From Crocinitomicaceae bacterium (lineage in GTDB: Bacteria > Bacteroidota > Bacteroidia > Flavobacteriales_D > Crocinitomicaceae): 64,000 nt of DNA. A program made the translations under genes and the position numbers. The stretch covers positions 62,001 through 126,000 of the forward strand of contig JAQWYK010000039.1 of the NCBI GenBank assembly GCA_029254025.1. The letters run 5' to 3'. Positions 35,476 through 44,358 of this stretch are shown in pieces (positions within the stretch are counted from its first letter, which is position 1; the number at the start of each line of letters is the position of its first letter). The notes beneath the pieces are model-generated. The model saw only the letters and a list, made by a program, of their open reading frames with translations, did no database searches and was not told the origin of the DNA.

Positions 35476-36918
35476 ATGGAGAAGATTCAGAACTATATAA
35501 ATGGTGTGTTTTTAGCGCCGAAGAAGAATGTTTATTTTGACAATATCGAACCAGCGACAGGTAAAGCATATTGCCAAATTCCTAATTCTGATGATGCGGA
35601 CGTAGAACTTGCTGTAAATTCGGCAAAAGAGGCCTTTCCTTCTTGGAGCGGAATGTCCAATGAATTAAGGAGTGATTGGATGATGAAGTTGGCGGAAGGT
35701 ATTGAAGCTAGAATGGATGAGTTTGTTTCGGCAGAAAGCCGAGATAATGGCAAGCCAATTAAGTTAGCCGCTCACATCGATATTCCAAGAGCTGTTTCGA
35801 ATTTCAAATTCTTTGCTACCGGGATTGTCCATTATTCTTCTGAGTCACATCTGATGCATGGAGTCGGGGTGAATTATACATTGAGAAAGCCCATTGGAGT
35901 TGTTGGTTGTATTTCCCCGTGGAACTTACCGCTTTACCTGTTTTCTTGGAAGATCGCACCAGCAATGGCTGCTGGAAACTGTGTTGTGGCGAAACCTTCT
36001 GAAGTAACACCATATACCGCCTATATTTTATGTAAAGTGATGGAGGAAATTAATTTTCCAAAAGGGGTTTTAAATATTGTACACGGTTACGGCCAAAATG
36101 CTGGGGATGCGATTGTTCGGCACCCATTGACAAAAGCGATATCTTTTACAGGTGGCACAACAACGGGTAAAGCAATAGCGAGCATTGCCGCTCCGATGTT
36201 TAAAAAACTGTCTTTAGAGTTAGGTGGTAAAAACCCAAACATCATTTTTGATGATTGTGATTTTGATGAAATGTTAAGCACAACCATGCGTTCTAGTTTT
36301 GCTAATCAGGGACAGATATGTTTATGTGGTTCGCGGATATTTGTTCAACGTGGGATTTATGAAAAATTTAAAACAGCGTTTGTTGAGAAGGTGAGAAAAG
36401 CAAACGTTTCTTTCCCTACAGACCCTGAGGCCCATTTGGGTGCGGTAGTTTCTCGACCACACATGGAGAAAGTATTAAGTTATATTGAGCTAGCGAAAGA
36501 AGAAGGAGGCATTGTTTTAGCTGGAGGCCATCAGGTATTCTTAGATGCTCCATATAATAATGGCTTCTACATCGCACCAACAGTAATAGAAGGGTTGGAT
36601 TATATGTGTCGCACGAACCAAGAAGAGATTTTTGGCCCTGTAGTAACGTTAACACCTTTTGATTCAGAAGAGGACGCACTGCGCATGGCTAATTCAACAG
36701 AATATGGGTTAAGCGCCACAATTTGGACGAGAGACTTGCAACGTGCTCATAGAATGGCTGATCAAGTGCAAGCGGGTATCGTATGGCTAAATTCTTGGCT
36801 TGTTCGCGACTTAAGAACCCCCTTTGGAGGTGTTAAATCATCTGGCGTTGGAAGAGAGGGAGGATGGGAAGCACTTCGCTTTTTTACAGAAGCAAAAAAT
36901 GTTTTTGTTAAATATTAG
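35476..36918 (+). CDS. Aldehyde dehydrogenase, 2-aminomuconic/2-hydroxymuconic semialdehyde type
   Basis: A 480-residue NAD-dependent aldehyde dehydrogenase. Signatures are VGCISPWNLPLYLFSWKIAP, the nucleotide-binding FTGGTTTGKAIA, catalytic Glu in LELGGKNPNI and catalytic Cys in NQGQICLCGSRI. The sequence resembles the ALDH8/2-aminomuconate-semialdehyde group. A tryptophan 2,3-dioxygenase gene lies 340 bases downstream on the same strand, so a role in kynurenine-pathway breakdown of tryptophan is likely, although other steps are not in the window. Confidence 0.9.
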   Translation: MEKIQNYINGVFLAPKKNVYFDNIEPATGKAYCQIPNSDDADVELAVNSAKEAFPSWSGMSNELRSDWMMKLAEGIEARMDEFVSAESRDNGKPIKLAAHIDIPRAVSNFKFFATGIVHYSSESHLMHGVGVNYTLRKPIGVVGCISPWNLPLYLFSWKIAPAMAAGNCVVAKPSEVTPYTAYILCKVMEEINFPKGVLNIVHGYGQNAGDAIVRHPLTKAISFTGGTTTGKAIASIAAPMFKKLSLELGGKNPNIIFDDCDFDEMLSTTMRSSFANQGQICLCGSRIFVQRGIYEKFKTAFVEKVRKANVSFPTDPEAHLGAVVSRPHMEKVLSYIELAKEEGGIVLAGGHQVFLDAPYNNGFYIAPTVIEGLDYMCRTNQEEIFGPVVTLTPFDSEEDALRMANSTEYGLSATIWTRDLQRAHRMADQVQAGIVWLNSWLVRDLRTPFGGVKSSGVGREGGWEALRFFTEAKNVFVKY

Positions 36919-36939
36919 AATGCCAACGTGTTAAACAAA

Positions 36940-36967
36940 AAAAGACGACCACGTATGATCGTCTTTT
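36940..36967. terminator. Bidirectional terminator between aldehyde dehydrogenase and tRNA-Leu
   Basis: AAAAGACGA (36940-36948) and TCGTCTTTT (36959-36967) form a perfect 9-bp stem with A/T runs on the outer ends. It can end the plus-strand dehydrogenase transcript and the minus-strand tRNA transcript. Confidence 0.7.
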
Positions 36968-36968
36968 G

Positions 36969-37050
36969 TACCCGGGGCCGGAATCGAACCGGCACGCCCG
37001 AAGGCACAGGATTTTGAATCCAGCGCGTCTACCAGTTCCGCCACCCGGGC
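36969..37050 (-). tRNA. tRNA-Leu (CAA)
   Basis: An 82-base class II tRNA on the minus strand. It starts GCCCGGGTGGCGGAACTGG, has the anticodon loop TTCAAAA (anticodon CAA), a variable arm around TGCCTTCGGGCG, and T-arm CCGGTTCGATTCCGG. The discriminator is A and CCA is not encoded. The anticodon stem CTGGA/TCCTG has one T-T mismatch at its second pair. Confidence 0.95.
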
Positions 37051-37067
37051 ATTAGGAATTGGGTCCG

Positions 37068-37096
37068 CAAATTTAAACAAATAATTTCCCCTACAA
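37068..37096 (-). promoter_or_regulatory. tRNA-Leu promoter TTG-N18-TAAATTTG
   Basis: On the minus strand, TTG (37094-37096) is followed after 18 bases by TAAATTTG (37068-37075), 17 bases ahead of the mature tRNA 5' end. Both elements match the Bacteroidota consensus. Confidence 0.75.
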
Positions 37097-37208
37097 CGTC
37101 AAGCGGCAAATATTTTTTTAGCTAAAGCCCCATCAAGAAAGATAAAACTTAAAGCTTAATTTTCGTTTTAGACAATAAAAGTGAAATTTTTAACTTTTCA
37201 AACACCAA

Positions 37209-37240
37209 TTGTTTTAAAAATCGGAATTTAACTACATTTG
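37209..37240 (+). promoter_or_regulatory. Promoter TTG-N21-TACATTTG of tryptophan dioxygenase
   Basis: TTG at 37209-37211, 21 bases, TACATTTG at 37233-37240. The box ends 16 bases before the ATG at 37257. So this gene has its own promoter and is not merely read through from the dehydrogenase. Confidence 0.7.
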
Positions 37241-37256
37241 TTCCAAAGCGATACAC

Positions 37257-38261
37257 ATGAAAAGAACTTCAGAAATCGAGAAAAAGCTGGATGAGTTGCT
37301 CGAAAAATATGAATTAATCGGGCAATCTACAGAAAGCTACTTAGAAGGCTTATTGTATTCAAATCCCTTAGGTTATTGGGATTACATTCAAACAGAAGCG
37401 CTATTGAGTTTACAGTGTCCAAGGACTGATTTTCCTGATGAGCTGATTTTTATTATGTACCATCAAGTTACGGAGTTATACTTTAAATTGTCTCTACATG
37501 AATTGGAACAAATTGCGTATAATGGTAAAAACATATCAAAAGCAGGACAGGACTTAGGATGGCTTGAAGAGTTAGATTCTGGATATTTTGAGCGCAGGTT
37601 AAAACGTGTAAACGCTTATTTTGAGGCCTTGACGAAGTCATTTGATATTATGGTTCAAGGAATGGAGCCGGAACAATTTCTAAAGTTCAGAATGGCGTTG
37701 TTGCCAGCAAGCGGTTTTCAAAGCGCCCAATATCGAATGATAGAAATATGTTCGACTGACTTAATAAACATTGTTTCTTTATCTAAACGTAAAGAACTTC
37801 AAGGTGCTACAATTGAACACCAATTTGAGCACATATATTGGAAGGAAGGTGCTACTGAATTGGCCTCTGGAAAAAAGACACTCACACTAAAAGAATTTGA
37901 GCGTAAATATACTGATCAACTTTTGGGATTGGCTAAGCGGTTCGAAAACCGAAATATGTGGCAAAAATTCGTTGAGTTGAATGAAAAAGGTCTGGTCACT
38001 GAAGAATTGAAAAACGAATTGCGCCAACTTGATGTAAATGTGAATATAAATTGGCCTCTAGTACACTATAAATCAGCAGTTCGCTACTTATCTTCTGATA
38101 AAAAGGACGATGATACAGCTGCCACAGGTGGAACAAACTGGCAAAAATACTTACCTCCCAGGTTTCAGAAACGAATATTCTTCCCAACTTTATGGTCTGA
38201 AAAAGAAAAAGAAGAGTGGGGAAAATCATGGGTAGACGATGTAAAAAAGAGTTTGGGTTAA
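37257..38261 (+). CDS. kynA: Tryptophan 2,3-dioxygenase
   Basis: A 334-residue heme enzyme that opens the indole ring of tryptophan to N-formylkynurenine. Family blocks are FIMYHQVTELYFKLSLHEL (distal pocket His), RMALLPASGFQSAQYRMIEI, EHIYWKEGA, and LVHYKSAVRYL with the likely heme-ligand His, then TGGTNWQKYLPP. It has its own promoter. Together with the aldehyde dehydrogenase it marks tryptophan breakdown. The last 34 bases overlap the start of the M23 lipoprotein gene in another frame. Confidence 0.93.
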   Translation: MKRTSEIEKKLDELLEKYELIGQSTESYLEGLLYSNPLGYWDYIQTEALLSLQCPRTDFPDELIFIMYHQVTELYFKLSLHELEQIAYNGKNISKAGQDLGWLEELDSGYFERRLKRVNAYFEALTKSFDIMVQGMEPEQFLKFRMALLPASGFQSAQYRMIEICSTDLINIVSLSKRKELQGATIEHQFEHIYWKEGATELASGKKTLTLKEFERKYTDQLLGLAKRFENRNMWQKFVELNEKGLVTEELKNELRQLDVNVNINWPLVHYKSAVRYLSSDKKDDDTAATGGTNWQKYLPPRFQKRIFFPTLWSEKEKEEWGKSWVDDVKKSLG

Positions 38262-39541
38262 GACAACTTCGATACTTAACGTTGGGTCTTGTTTGCTCTT
38301 TGTTTAGTCTGTTGAATTCTTGTACGAATGATGTAACTCCAGTCGATAAAGGAATGCCCAGTGAAAATAAGGAGGTCGAAAAGGTAGCCGACTCCATATT
38401 TGGGTTCTCAAAAAAGGATGTTGAAATTTATTTTGATACCATCCAAGAAGGATGGACGTTGAGTCACATGCTACTTCCCCACAATGTCTCTCAGTTTCAA
38501 GTTAATTTGTCTGATGTAAAAATGAAAGACTCCACAGTGGGCTTGAATTATGTGGTCGCTGGAAAGCCTTACGCGGTGGTTTATGTTCTCGGAGACACCT
38601 CCAAAATAGCGCGCTATGTGGTGTACGAGCCAGATGTATATTCATATGTTACATTTGATTATTCAACAGACTCTGTGGTGGTGACCAAAACAAAAAAGGC
38701 TGTGCATGTTCAGGAGCGAATTATTTCAGGGGAAATTATTAAAAATTCGAACCTATCCGTGGAGATAAACAAGCAAGTAGATACCTATGCATTAACAGCA
38801 GCACTAGCCGATGGTATTGAAAGCATCTATGCATGGAGTATAGACTTTTTTAAGCTTCAAGAAGGAGATAAATTTATTGTTGTTTACGAAGAAAAAACAA
38901 TCGATGGTGTTGCTCACGGGGTTGGTGACATTAAACACACCTGGTTTGAACATAGTGGATCAGGTAAGTATGCGTTTTTATACACAACGGATTCATCCGC
39001 CAATATGAAGGGGTATTATGATGAGCAAGCACGTGAAATGAAGCGTCCGTTTTTAATGTCTCCCGTAAAGTTTGCGCGCATGACCTCTGCTTATAATTTG
39101 AATCGGATACACCCTATATACAAGCAAAAACGCGCGCATCTTGGCACAGATTACGCGGCACCAACAGGCACACCAATACTTGCGACAGCGGATGGAACGG
39201 TAATTAAAGCTTCACGTAGTGGTGGAAACGGTATTTATGTAAAACTCCGTCACAACTCAGTTTACGAAACACAATATCTTCATATGAGTAAACATGGAGA
39301 AGGTATTCGCGAGGGAGTGCGTGTTAGGCAAGGACAAGTGATTGGTTATGTGGGATCAACAGGCGCGGCAACAGGTCCACATGTCTGCTACCGGTTCTGG
39401 AAAAACGGAAAGCAAGTTGACCATCGGGCTGAAAAATTTCCAAATTCAGAACCGATGAAGAAGGAGTTGATACCTGATTATTTGAAATATATTGAAACGC
39501 CAAAAAAGAAACTAGACGACTTAATTTCTAATTTTAACTAG
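38228..39541 (+). CDS. M23-family peptidase lipoprotein with HxC in place of HxH
   Basis: About 437 residues. A lipobox is seen in FSLLNSC near residue 31. A long N-terminal region (40-290) of OapA/LysM-like strands precedes the M23 domain, which has RAHLGTDYAAPTGTPI (His and Asp ligands), YLHMSKHGEG, and TGPHVCYRFW. In most M23 enzymes the last motif is HxH; here the zinc ligand His is replaced by Cys. Cys can bind zinc, so activity is not excluded. It would sit in the periplasmic face of a membrane and act on peptidoglycan. ATG 38228 chosen over GTG 38216. Confidence 0.87.
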   Translation: MGRRCKKEFGLRQLRYLTLGLVCSLFSLLNSCTNDVTPVDKGMPSENKEVEKVADSIFGFSKKDVEIYFDTIQEGWTLSHMLLPHNVSQFQVNLSDVKMKDSTVGLNYVVAGKPYAVVYVLGDTSKIARYVVYEPDVYSYVTFDYSTDSVVVTKTKKAVHVQERIISGEIIKNSNLSVEINKQVDTYALTAALADGIESIYAWSIDFFKLQEGDKFIVVYEEKTIDGVAHGVGDIKHTWFEHSGSGKYAFLYTTDSSANMKGYYDEQAREMKRPFLMSPVKFARMTSAYNLNRIHPIYKQKRAHLGTDYAAPTGTPILATADGTVIKASRSGGNGIYVKLRHNSVYETQYLHMSKHGEGIREGVRVRQGQVIGYVGSTGAATGPHVCYRFWKNGKQVDHRAEKFPNSEPMKKELIPDYLKYIETPKKKLDDLISNFN

Positions 39542-39544
39542 TTT

Positions 39545-41479
39545 TTACCGCCCTTTGTTCCGTTTGTTTTTCTCTCTTTCTCTTCGCTCGGAAAGCCATT
39601 TAGGAATTGGCTTACTTCCGGCTGAGGATGTTGGGTTTGTCTGACGCCCCTCGTCTAATAATTTAGGAATCAACTCTGGTCGTTTTGCTTTTTTCAATTG
39701 TGCCCGAATCCAGTTTTGATTTTCTTTCTTATACCAAAAAAAGAAGCGGTGTTGGTTTTGTTTTTGTTCACGTGTTTTGGCGGTATAAACAGGTTTTAAA
39801 GTGTAAGGATGAACACCTGCATAATAAATAACCGTAGCCACCGTCATTGGGGTTGGTGTAAAGTCTTGGACTTGTTCTAGTTGAAACCCCATGTCTTTCG
39901 TTTCTGCAGCTAAATTAGCCATGTCCTGCTCTTCACACCCTGGATGTGAGGAAATAAAATAGGGAATCAATTGTTGCTTTAACCCGTGTTTTGCTTGGAT
40001 TTTATCGTACTTTTCCTTGAACGAATGGAAATGTTTGAATGAAGGTTTGCGCATTATTCGCAAGGTGTCGTCACTGGTGTGTTCAGGGGCAACTTTTAAG
40101 CGACCACTAACGTGGCGGGTAACCACTTGTTCAATATATTCATCGTGATTTCCGTCTTCATTATTTTTATTAAATTCATCCACCAATAAGTCATAGCGAA
40201 TTCCAGATCCAACAAACGCTTTTTTCACTTTAGGATTGGCATCAATTTTACGATAGAGCTGCGTCATATCGCTATGATTGGTATCCAAATTACTGCATAT
40301 AACGGGGTGAATACAGCTTGGGCTAGTACACTTGGCACAAATGGCTTCGTCTTTCCCCTTCATTCTGTACATGTTCGCTGAAGGCCCCCCGATGTCGGAA
40401 ATGTACCCGCGGAAGTCTGGATCTTGCGTTACTTGCTCAACTTCCCTCAAAATAGAAGCTTCGCTTCGAGAGGCGATAAACTTTCCTTGATGTGCAGATA
40501 TTGTGCAAAAACTGCAACCCCCAAAACACCCACGATGTGTGTTGACAGAGAACTTAATCATATCGAAAGCAGGAATTGCCCCTCTTTTTTTGTACTTGGG
40601 GTGAGGCATCCGGGTGTATGTCAAGTCGAACGATTGATCTATTTCTCCTTCCTCCATTGTTTTATAAGGAGGATTAATAACAAGTGTATAGCTACCAATC
40701 TTCTGAGTAATCCGATTGGCTTGCCATTTATTCGACTCAACTTCTACAATTTTAAAGTTAGCCGCATATTTCAACTTGTCTTCTAAACATGCTTCATGGG
40801 AAGCAAGTTCAACGGTTTTCCAGTTTTTATTTTTCGGCAACTCCTCTGTTTTTGGCTGAAGAAATGATGTTTGTTTAATTGTTTTTAACGATTCAAATGG
40901 CACCCCTTTTTTTAATAGCTGGAGAATCTCTCGAAGTGGTTGGTCGCCCATCCCATACACAAGCATGTCTGCCTTTGAGTCAACAAGTATAGACGGCATT
41001 AACTGGTCACTCCAATAATCATAATGGGTAACACGACGTAATGAGGCCTCTATTCCTCCTATTAAAACAGGAACATCAGGATACAGTTCTTTTAATATTT
41101 TGGCGTAGGTAATCGTTGCATAATCTGGTCGAAACCCCGCTTCTCCTCCTGGAGTATATGCATCTGTTGACCGAAGCCGTTTATTCGCCGTATAATGGTT
41201 CACCATAGAATCCATGCACCCAGCAGTAACGCCAAAGAAGTAATTAGGCTTTCCAAATTTCTTGAAATCACGCAAATCGTCTTTCCAATTAGGTTGAGCA
41301 ACAATTGCTACGCGAAACCCCTCATCCTCTATGATACGGCCGATCACAGCTGTTCCAAAAGACGGGTGGTCAACATAAGCATCCCCGGAAATTAACACAA
41401 CGTCAATATCCTCCCAACCGCGCTTCTCGACTTCTTTCATTGTCAGCGGTAACCAATCTGTTATAGGCCTCAATTCCAT
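39545..41479 (-). CDS. YgiQ-family radical SAM protein
   Basis: A 644-residue protein. The radical SAM cluster motif is CFGGCSFC (CxxxCxxC) in HRGCFGGCSFCTISAHQG, preceded by an N-terminal cobalamin-like Rossmann part (VDVVLISGDAYVDHPSFG, VLIGGIEASLRRVTHYDYW) and followed by the UPF0313 block. The C-terminal tail is rich in Lys and Arg. The reaction is not known for the family. It is convergent with the M23 gene, 4 bases apart. Confidence 0.93.
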   Translation of the reverse strand: MELRPITDWLPLTMKEVEKRGWEDIDVVLISGDAYVDHPSFGTAVIGRIIEDEGFRVAIVAQPNWKDDLRDFKKFGKPNYFFGVTAGCMDSMVNHYTANKRLRSTDAYTPGGEAGFRPDYATITYAKILKELYPDVPVLIGGIEASLRRVTHYDYWSDQLMPSILVDSKADMLVYGMGDQPLREILQLLKKGVPFESLKTIKQTSFLQPKTEELPKNKNWKTVELASHEACLEDKLKYAANFKIVEVESNKWQANRITQKIGSYTLVINPPYKTMEEGEIDQSFDLTYTRMPHPKYKKRGAIPAFDMIKFSVNTHRGCFGGCSFCTISAHQGKFIASRSEASILREVEQVTQDPDFRGYISDIGGPSANMYRMKGKDEAICAKCTSPSCIHPVICSNLDTNHSDMTQLYRKIDANPKVKKAFVGSGIRYDLLVDEFNKNNEDGNHDEYIEQVVTRHVSGRLKVAPEHTSDDTLRIMRKPSFKHFHSFKEKYDKIQAKHGLKQQLIPYFISSHPGCEEQDMANLAAETKDMGFQLEQVQDFTPTPMTVATVIYYAGVHPYTLKPVYTAKTREQKQNQHRFFFWYKKENQNWIRAQLKKAKRPELIPKLLDEGRQTNPTSSAGSKPIPKWLSERREREKNKRNKGR

Positions 41480-41483
41480 AGTG

Positions 41484-41513
41484 CAAAGTTACATTAAAGG
41501 TTTGAGGTTGCAA
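41484..41513 (-). promoter_or_regulatory. Promoter TTG-N19-TAACTTTG of the ygiQ-like gene
   Basis: Minus-strand TTG (41511-41513), 19 bases, TAACTTTG (41484-41491), then the 4-base spacer CACT to the ATG at 41479. This is the clearest case of a two-element promoter placed directly on a start codon. Confidence 0.75.
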
Positions 41514-41599
41514 AAACCAAAATGTATTGAGAAGGACAGTGGTGTTAAGAGAATATATTTTTTACCTTTACTTCATATGTCAATCACAAAGTAGAACCA

Positions 41600-41782
41600 A
41601 TGAAAATCAAATTCGCAGGAGCAGCAAAAACAGTTACACGAATTAAATGCCTTGTTGAATTATGGGATACTAAAAAGGTTTTACTTGATTGCGGAGTGTG
41701 TCAAGGTCTTGGAAAGCAGACCTATGGGCTGAATGACAACGATGTTGTTATTCCTGAGCGCGGTGAATGTTTTGAGCTATAA
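41600..41782 (+). pseudogene. N-terminal remnant of an MBL-fold RNA-processing exonuclease
   Basis: Sixty codons, ending in a TAA that overlaps the next ATG (TAATG). The start MKIKFAGAAKTVT and LLDCGVCQGLGK match the first 45 residues of beta-CASP/YSH1-like metallo-beta-lactamase nucleases (usual pattern GAAGTVTGS ... LLDCGLYQG). The metal-binding HxHxDH and everything after it are missing. The remaining sequence has drifted (KTVTRI for GTVTGS). This is most likely a decayed stump; a new short protein coupled to the downstream lipoprotein is a less likely reading. Confidence 0.7.
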
Positions 41783-42780
41783 TGAAAAGAGTTGGTGTCA
41801 TATTTTTATCTTGTGTTTTTTGGGTTTCTTGCTCGCATGAAGTAACTCAGGAAGTTGAGAAAGAGCAGATTGAATTTATAGAGGAAGAAATAATTCATCC
41901 CTTGACTTTTTCTGAACCAAACCTATTTAATGTTAGTTTCCCTAATTGGTTTAATCCAACAATGGTTGCTGAAAAAGCAATTGATTCAGTATACTTAGAT
42001 GTGTATTTGTTGGACTGGAAATCAGATTCGACGTTTAAAAAAGAGTTGGATTATTCTTTCGCCTATAATTTTACGAGTGAGGGCTGTGTGAAGAAGGTAC
42101 AATTCATGGACTATTATGAGTTGGCTCAAATATTAAAAGTTTCTTTTCTTTATCCTACTCCACCGGACTCTCTCGGGTACTCTTTACCTAGGATTGAAAA
42201 GGTGAAGAGTACACTTGTGGGTAAGAAGGGCGCACAACTTTTTCGAACGGCATTCGATTTACAGCGGTTTGATCGTTTAGAGTTCAAAGTGGGGCCAACT
42301 GGATCTTTGAATTTTGTGAATACAACATCTATAGAAAAAGAAATGCATATTTATATTTCCAACGCTGAAAATCAAAACATTCTGTTTGTGGACAAACTTG
42401 AAACAAACAAAGAAGATGTTTTTTATTACGGGTTACCACTGCAATACGAAAAGGCGTTTGGTTTAACAGATTTAGTAAATGAAGATGTTCTTGCTGAATT
42501 TAAGTTTTATGAAAACACCACCTTTCCCAGTAGAGATAAACGAAGTGAACAGGGGCTGAACCTAAAGGGAACATATATTTATAGTCCAAAGGGATTGTGG
42601 TTGGCAAAAACCGATAGTGTTTTTACGTCAACAGGAGATTTTGTAAAATTGCTTTCAACGGAAATGGTACGTTCGGATAGAGGCCTTCTGTCAGAGGTTA
42701 GGTTCTTAATTGGTGCAACACCGAAGTGCATGCGGCTAAATAAAATAATTGAAGTTAACTATGTCTTTCGTAAAGATTAA
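41782..42780 (+). CDS. Lipoprotein of unknown function
   Basis: A 332-residue protein with a lipoprotein signal (MKRVGVIFLSCVFWVSC, acylated Cys at 17), then an acidic linker (EVTQEVEKEQIEFIEEE). The body has alternating strands, for example DSVYLDVYLLDWKSD and MHIYISNAENQNILFVD. No family recognised. Its ATG shares a base with the stop of the upstream fragment. The next gene, a polytopic membrane protein, starts 5 bases later, so both may be one unit. Confidence 0.75.
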   Translation: MKRVGVIFLSCVFWVSCSHEVTQEVEKEQIEFIEEEIIHPLTFSEPNLFNVSFPNWFNPTMVAEKAIDSVYLDVYLLDWKSDSTFKKELDYSFAYNFTSEGCVKKVQFMDYYELAQILKVSFLYPTPPDSLGYSLPRIEKVKSTLVGKKGAQLFRTAFDLQRFDRLEFKVGPTGSLNFVNTTSIEKEMHIYISNAENQNILFVDKLETNKEDVFYYGLPLQYEKAFGLTDLVNEDVLAEFKFYENTTFPSRDKRSEQGLNLKGTYIYSPKGLWLAKTDSVFTSTGDFVKLLSTEMVRSDRGLLSEVRFLIGATPKCMRLNKIIEVNYVFRKD

Positions 42781-42785
42781 GTAGG

Positions 42786-44348
42786 TTGAGGGTTCAAGGG
42801 ATATATTTTGTTGTAACGCTAGTTACTGGGTTGGTTGTTCAACTTGTTCCATACATAGGCTGGCAATTGGAATATTTGCCTGGGGATTTAGGGGACACGC
42901 GGTTTAATTTATTTATACTCGAACATGGTAAACAATATTTTTTTGGGGAGGTTGATAATTATTGGAGCGCGGGGTTTATGTACCCAGAACCAGAGGTTAT
43001 TTCTTTATCAGACAATCTACTAGGGACAGTACCGATTTATGCAGTGTTTCGGTTATTTGGCGCATCAATATTTACCAGTTTTCAACTTTGGGCGGTTGTG
43101 TTGGCCGTGCTCAATTTTAGTAGTGCATATGCGTTGTTGCAGAAACTCTTGAAAAACCCTTTGGCTGCGGCTCTTGGAGCTTATGTTTTCGCTTTTTCAG
43201 TAGGTTTAGCAGCTCAGATGAACCATGCTCAAATGTATCCACGTTTTGCTATTCCGCTATCATTGTTGTTTTTGATAATCTGGTTGGAGAAAAAAACGTG
43301 GCGGTATTTTATGTTGTCGCTTTCCCTTGTCGTTTACCAGTTTTACTGTGGCATTTACCTTGGGTTTATGCTCGTAATTCCTTTTGCGGTCGTAGGAATA
43401 AATTATGGTTGGAAAGAGCGAAAAGCACTGGTTGCAGCTCTTCAGCCTCCCCGACAAATGATGTTATATGCGTTTGCTATTGTGGTAAACGTTGTTGGGT
43501 TATTGGTTTTGTTTCTTCCTTATATACGCAGGGCTAGAACAAGCGCTTTGTTTGATTATTCTCAGATAGTAGGGTCCTTACCGACACCAATGAGTTATGT
43601 TTCTGCGCCTCCCGGAACGTTAGCCCATGAATATTTGGTTTCCACAACTAGCCACTACTCTGCCTTTTGGGACCATTGGATTTTTCCTGGATGGCTTGCG
43701 TTGGGCGCCTTTGTATTTGTTGCAGTGCGCCTTTTTGTAAGGAGAACTTATTTTCAATGGACACCACCAAACCGTAGTTTTGTGATTGCCGGTGTTATTA
43801 CTTGGTTTGTTTTTCTTCGATGGGGAGAGGCATCACTATATTATTTTGTTCAATTGTTTCCCGGGTTTTCCGCTATGCGTTCATTGACCCGAATTATTAA
43901 CATTGAACTCCTTTTCTTTGGTCTTTCTTTGGGCGTATTGGTTGTAATGCTGATACAAAAAACAACTGTCAAATGGAGACCCTATGCTTTTCTATTCTTT
44001 TTAACCCTCTTGGTGTTGGATAATTATGTTAATCCTGAGTCGGTGCTGAGAACTTCAAAATCGGTGTTTATTGAGCGTCACAATGAAATGATGGCAAAAC
44101 TTGAGCATCTTTCTAAGGAGGAGGTTGTTTCTTATGAACCTATAGAAATACATGAACCGATTGCTCACATACAATTAGATGTAATGCTTGCCGCACAAGC
44201 GTTAAAGTTGAAGTCTGTAAATGGTTATTCTGGATCCGCCCCGCTAGGTTTTCATAGGTATTGGGTTCAACCAAATGAGGAAAATAGACTGTTCTATTTT
44301 GAACGGTTTGAACGGTACAAGTTGAAAGAGGTAGTTGTTATTCAGTAA
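42786..44348 (+). CDS. Polytopic membrane protein, GT-C/YfhO-like, TTG start
   Basis: A 520-residue protein with about 10-11 hydrophobic helices (for example FVVTLVTGLVVQLVPYIGW, LLFLIIWLEKK, FLFFLTLLVLDNYV). An acidic first loop (YLPGDLGDTRFN) near residue 30 and a short soluble C-terminus (about 425-520, with VNGYSGSAPLGFHRYW) recall lipid-linked-sugar glycosyltransferases of the GT-C/YfhO kind. Activity is not proven. The only good start is a TTG at 42786. The glycosyltransferases that follow support a role in surface glycans. Confidence 0.72.
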   Translation: MRVQGIYFVVTLVTGLVVQLVPYIGWQLEYLPGDLGDTRFNLFILEHGKQYFFGEVDNYWSAGFMYPEPEVISLSDNLLGTVPIYAVFRLFGASIFTSFQLWAVVLAVLNFSSAYALLQKLLKNPLAAALGAYVFAFSVGLAAQMNHAQMYPRFAIPLSLLFLIIWLEKKTWRYFMLSLSLVVYQFYCGIYLGFMLVIPFAVVGINYGWKERKALVAALQPPRQMMLYAFAIVVNVVGLLVLFLPYIRRARTSALFDYSQIVGSLPTPMSYVSAPPGTLAHEYLVSTTSHYSAFWDHWIFPGWLALGAFVFVAVRLFVRRTYFQWTPPNRSFVIAGVITWFVFLRWGEASLYYFVQLFPGFSAMRSLTRIINIELLFFGLSLGVLVVMLIQKTTVKWRPYAFLFFLTLLVLDNYVNPESVLRTSKSVFIERHNEMMAKLEHLSKEEVVSYEPIEIHEPIAHIQLDVMLAAQALKLKSVNGYSGSAPLGFHRYWVQPNEENRLFYFERFERYKLKEVVVIQ

Positions 44349-44358
44349 ACGAACTCAA

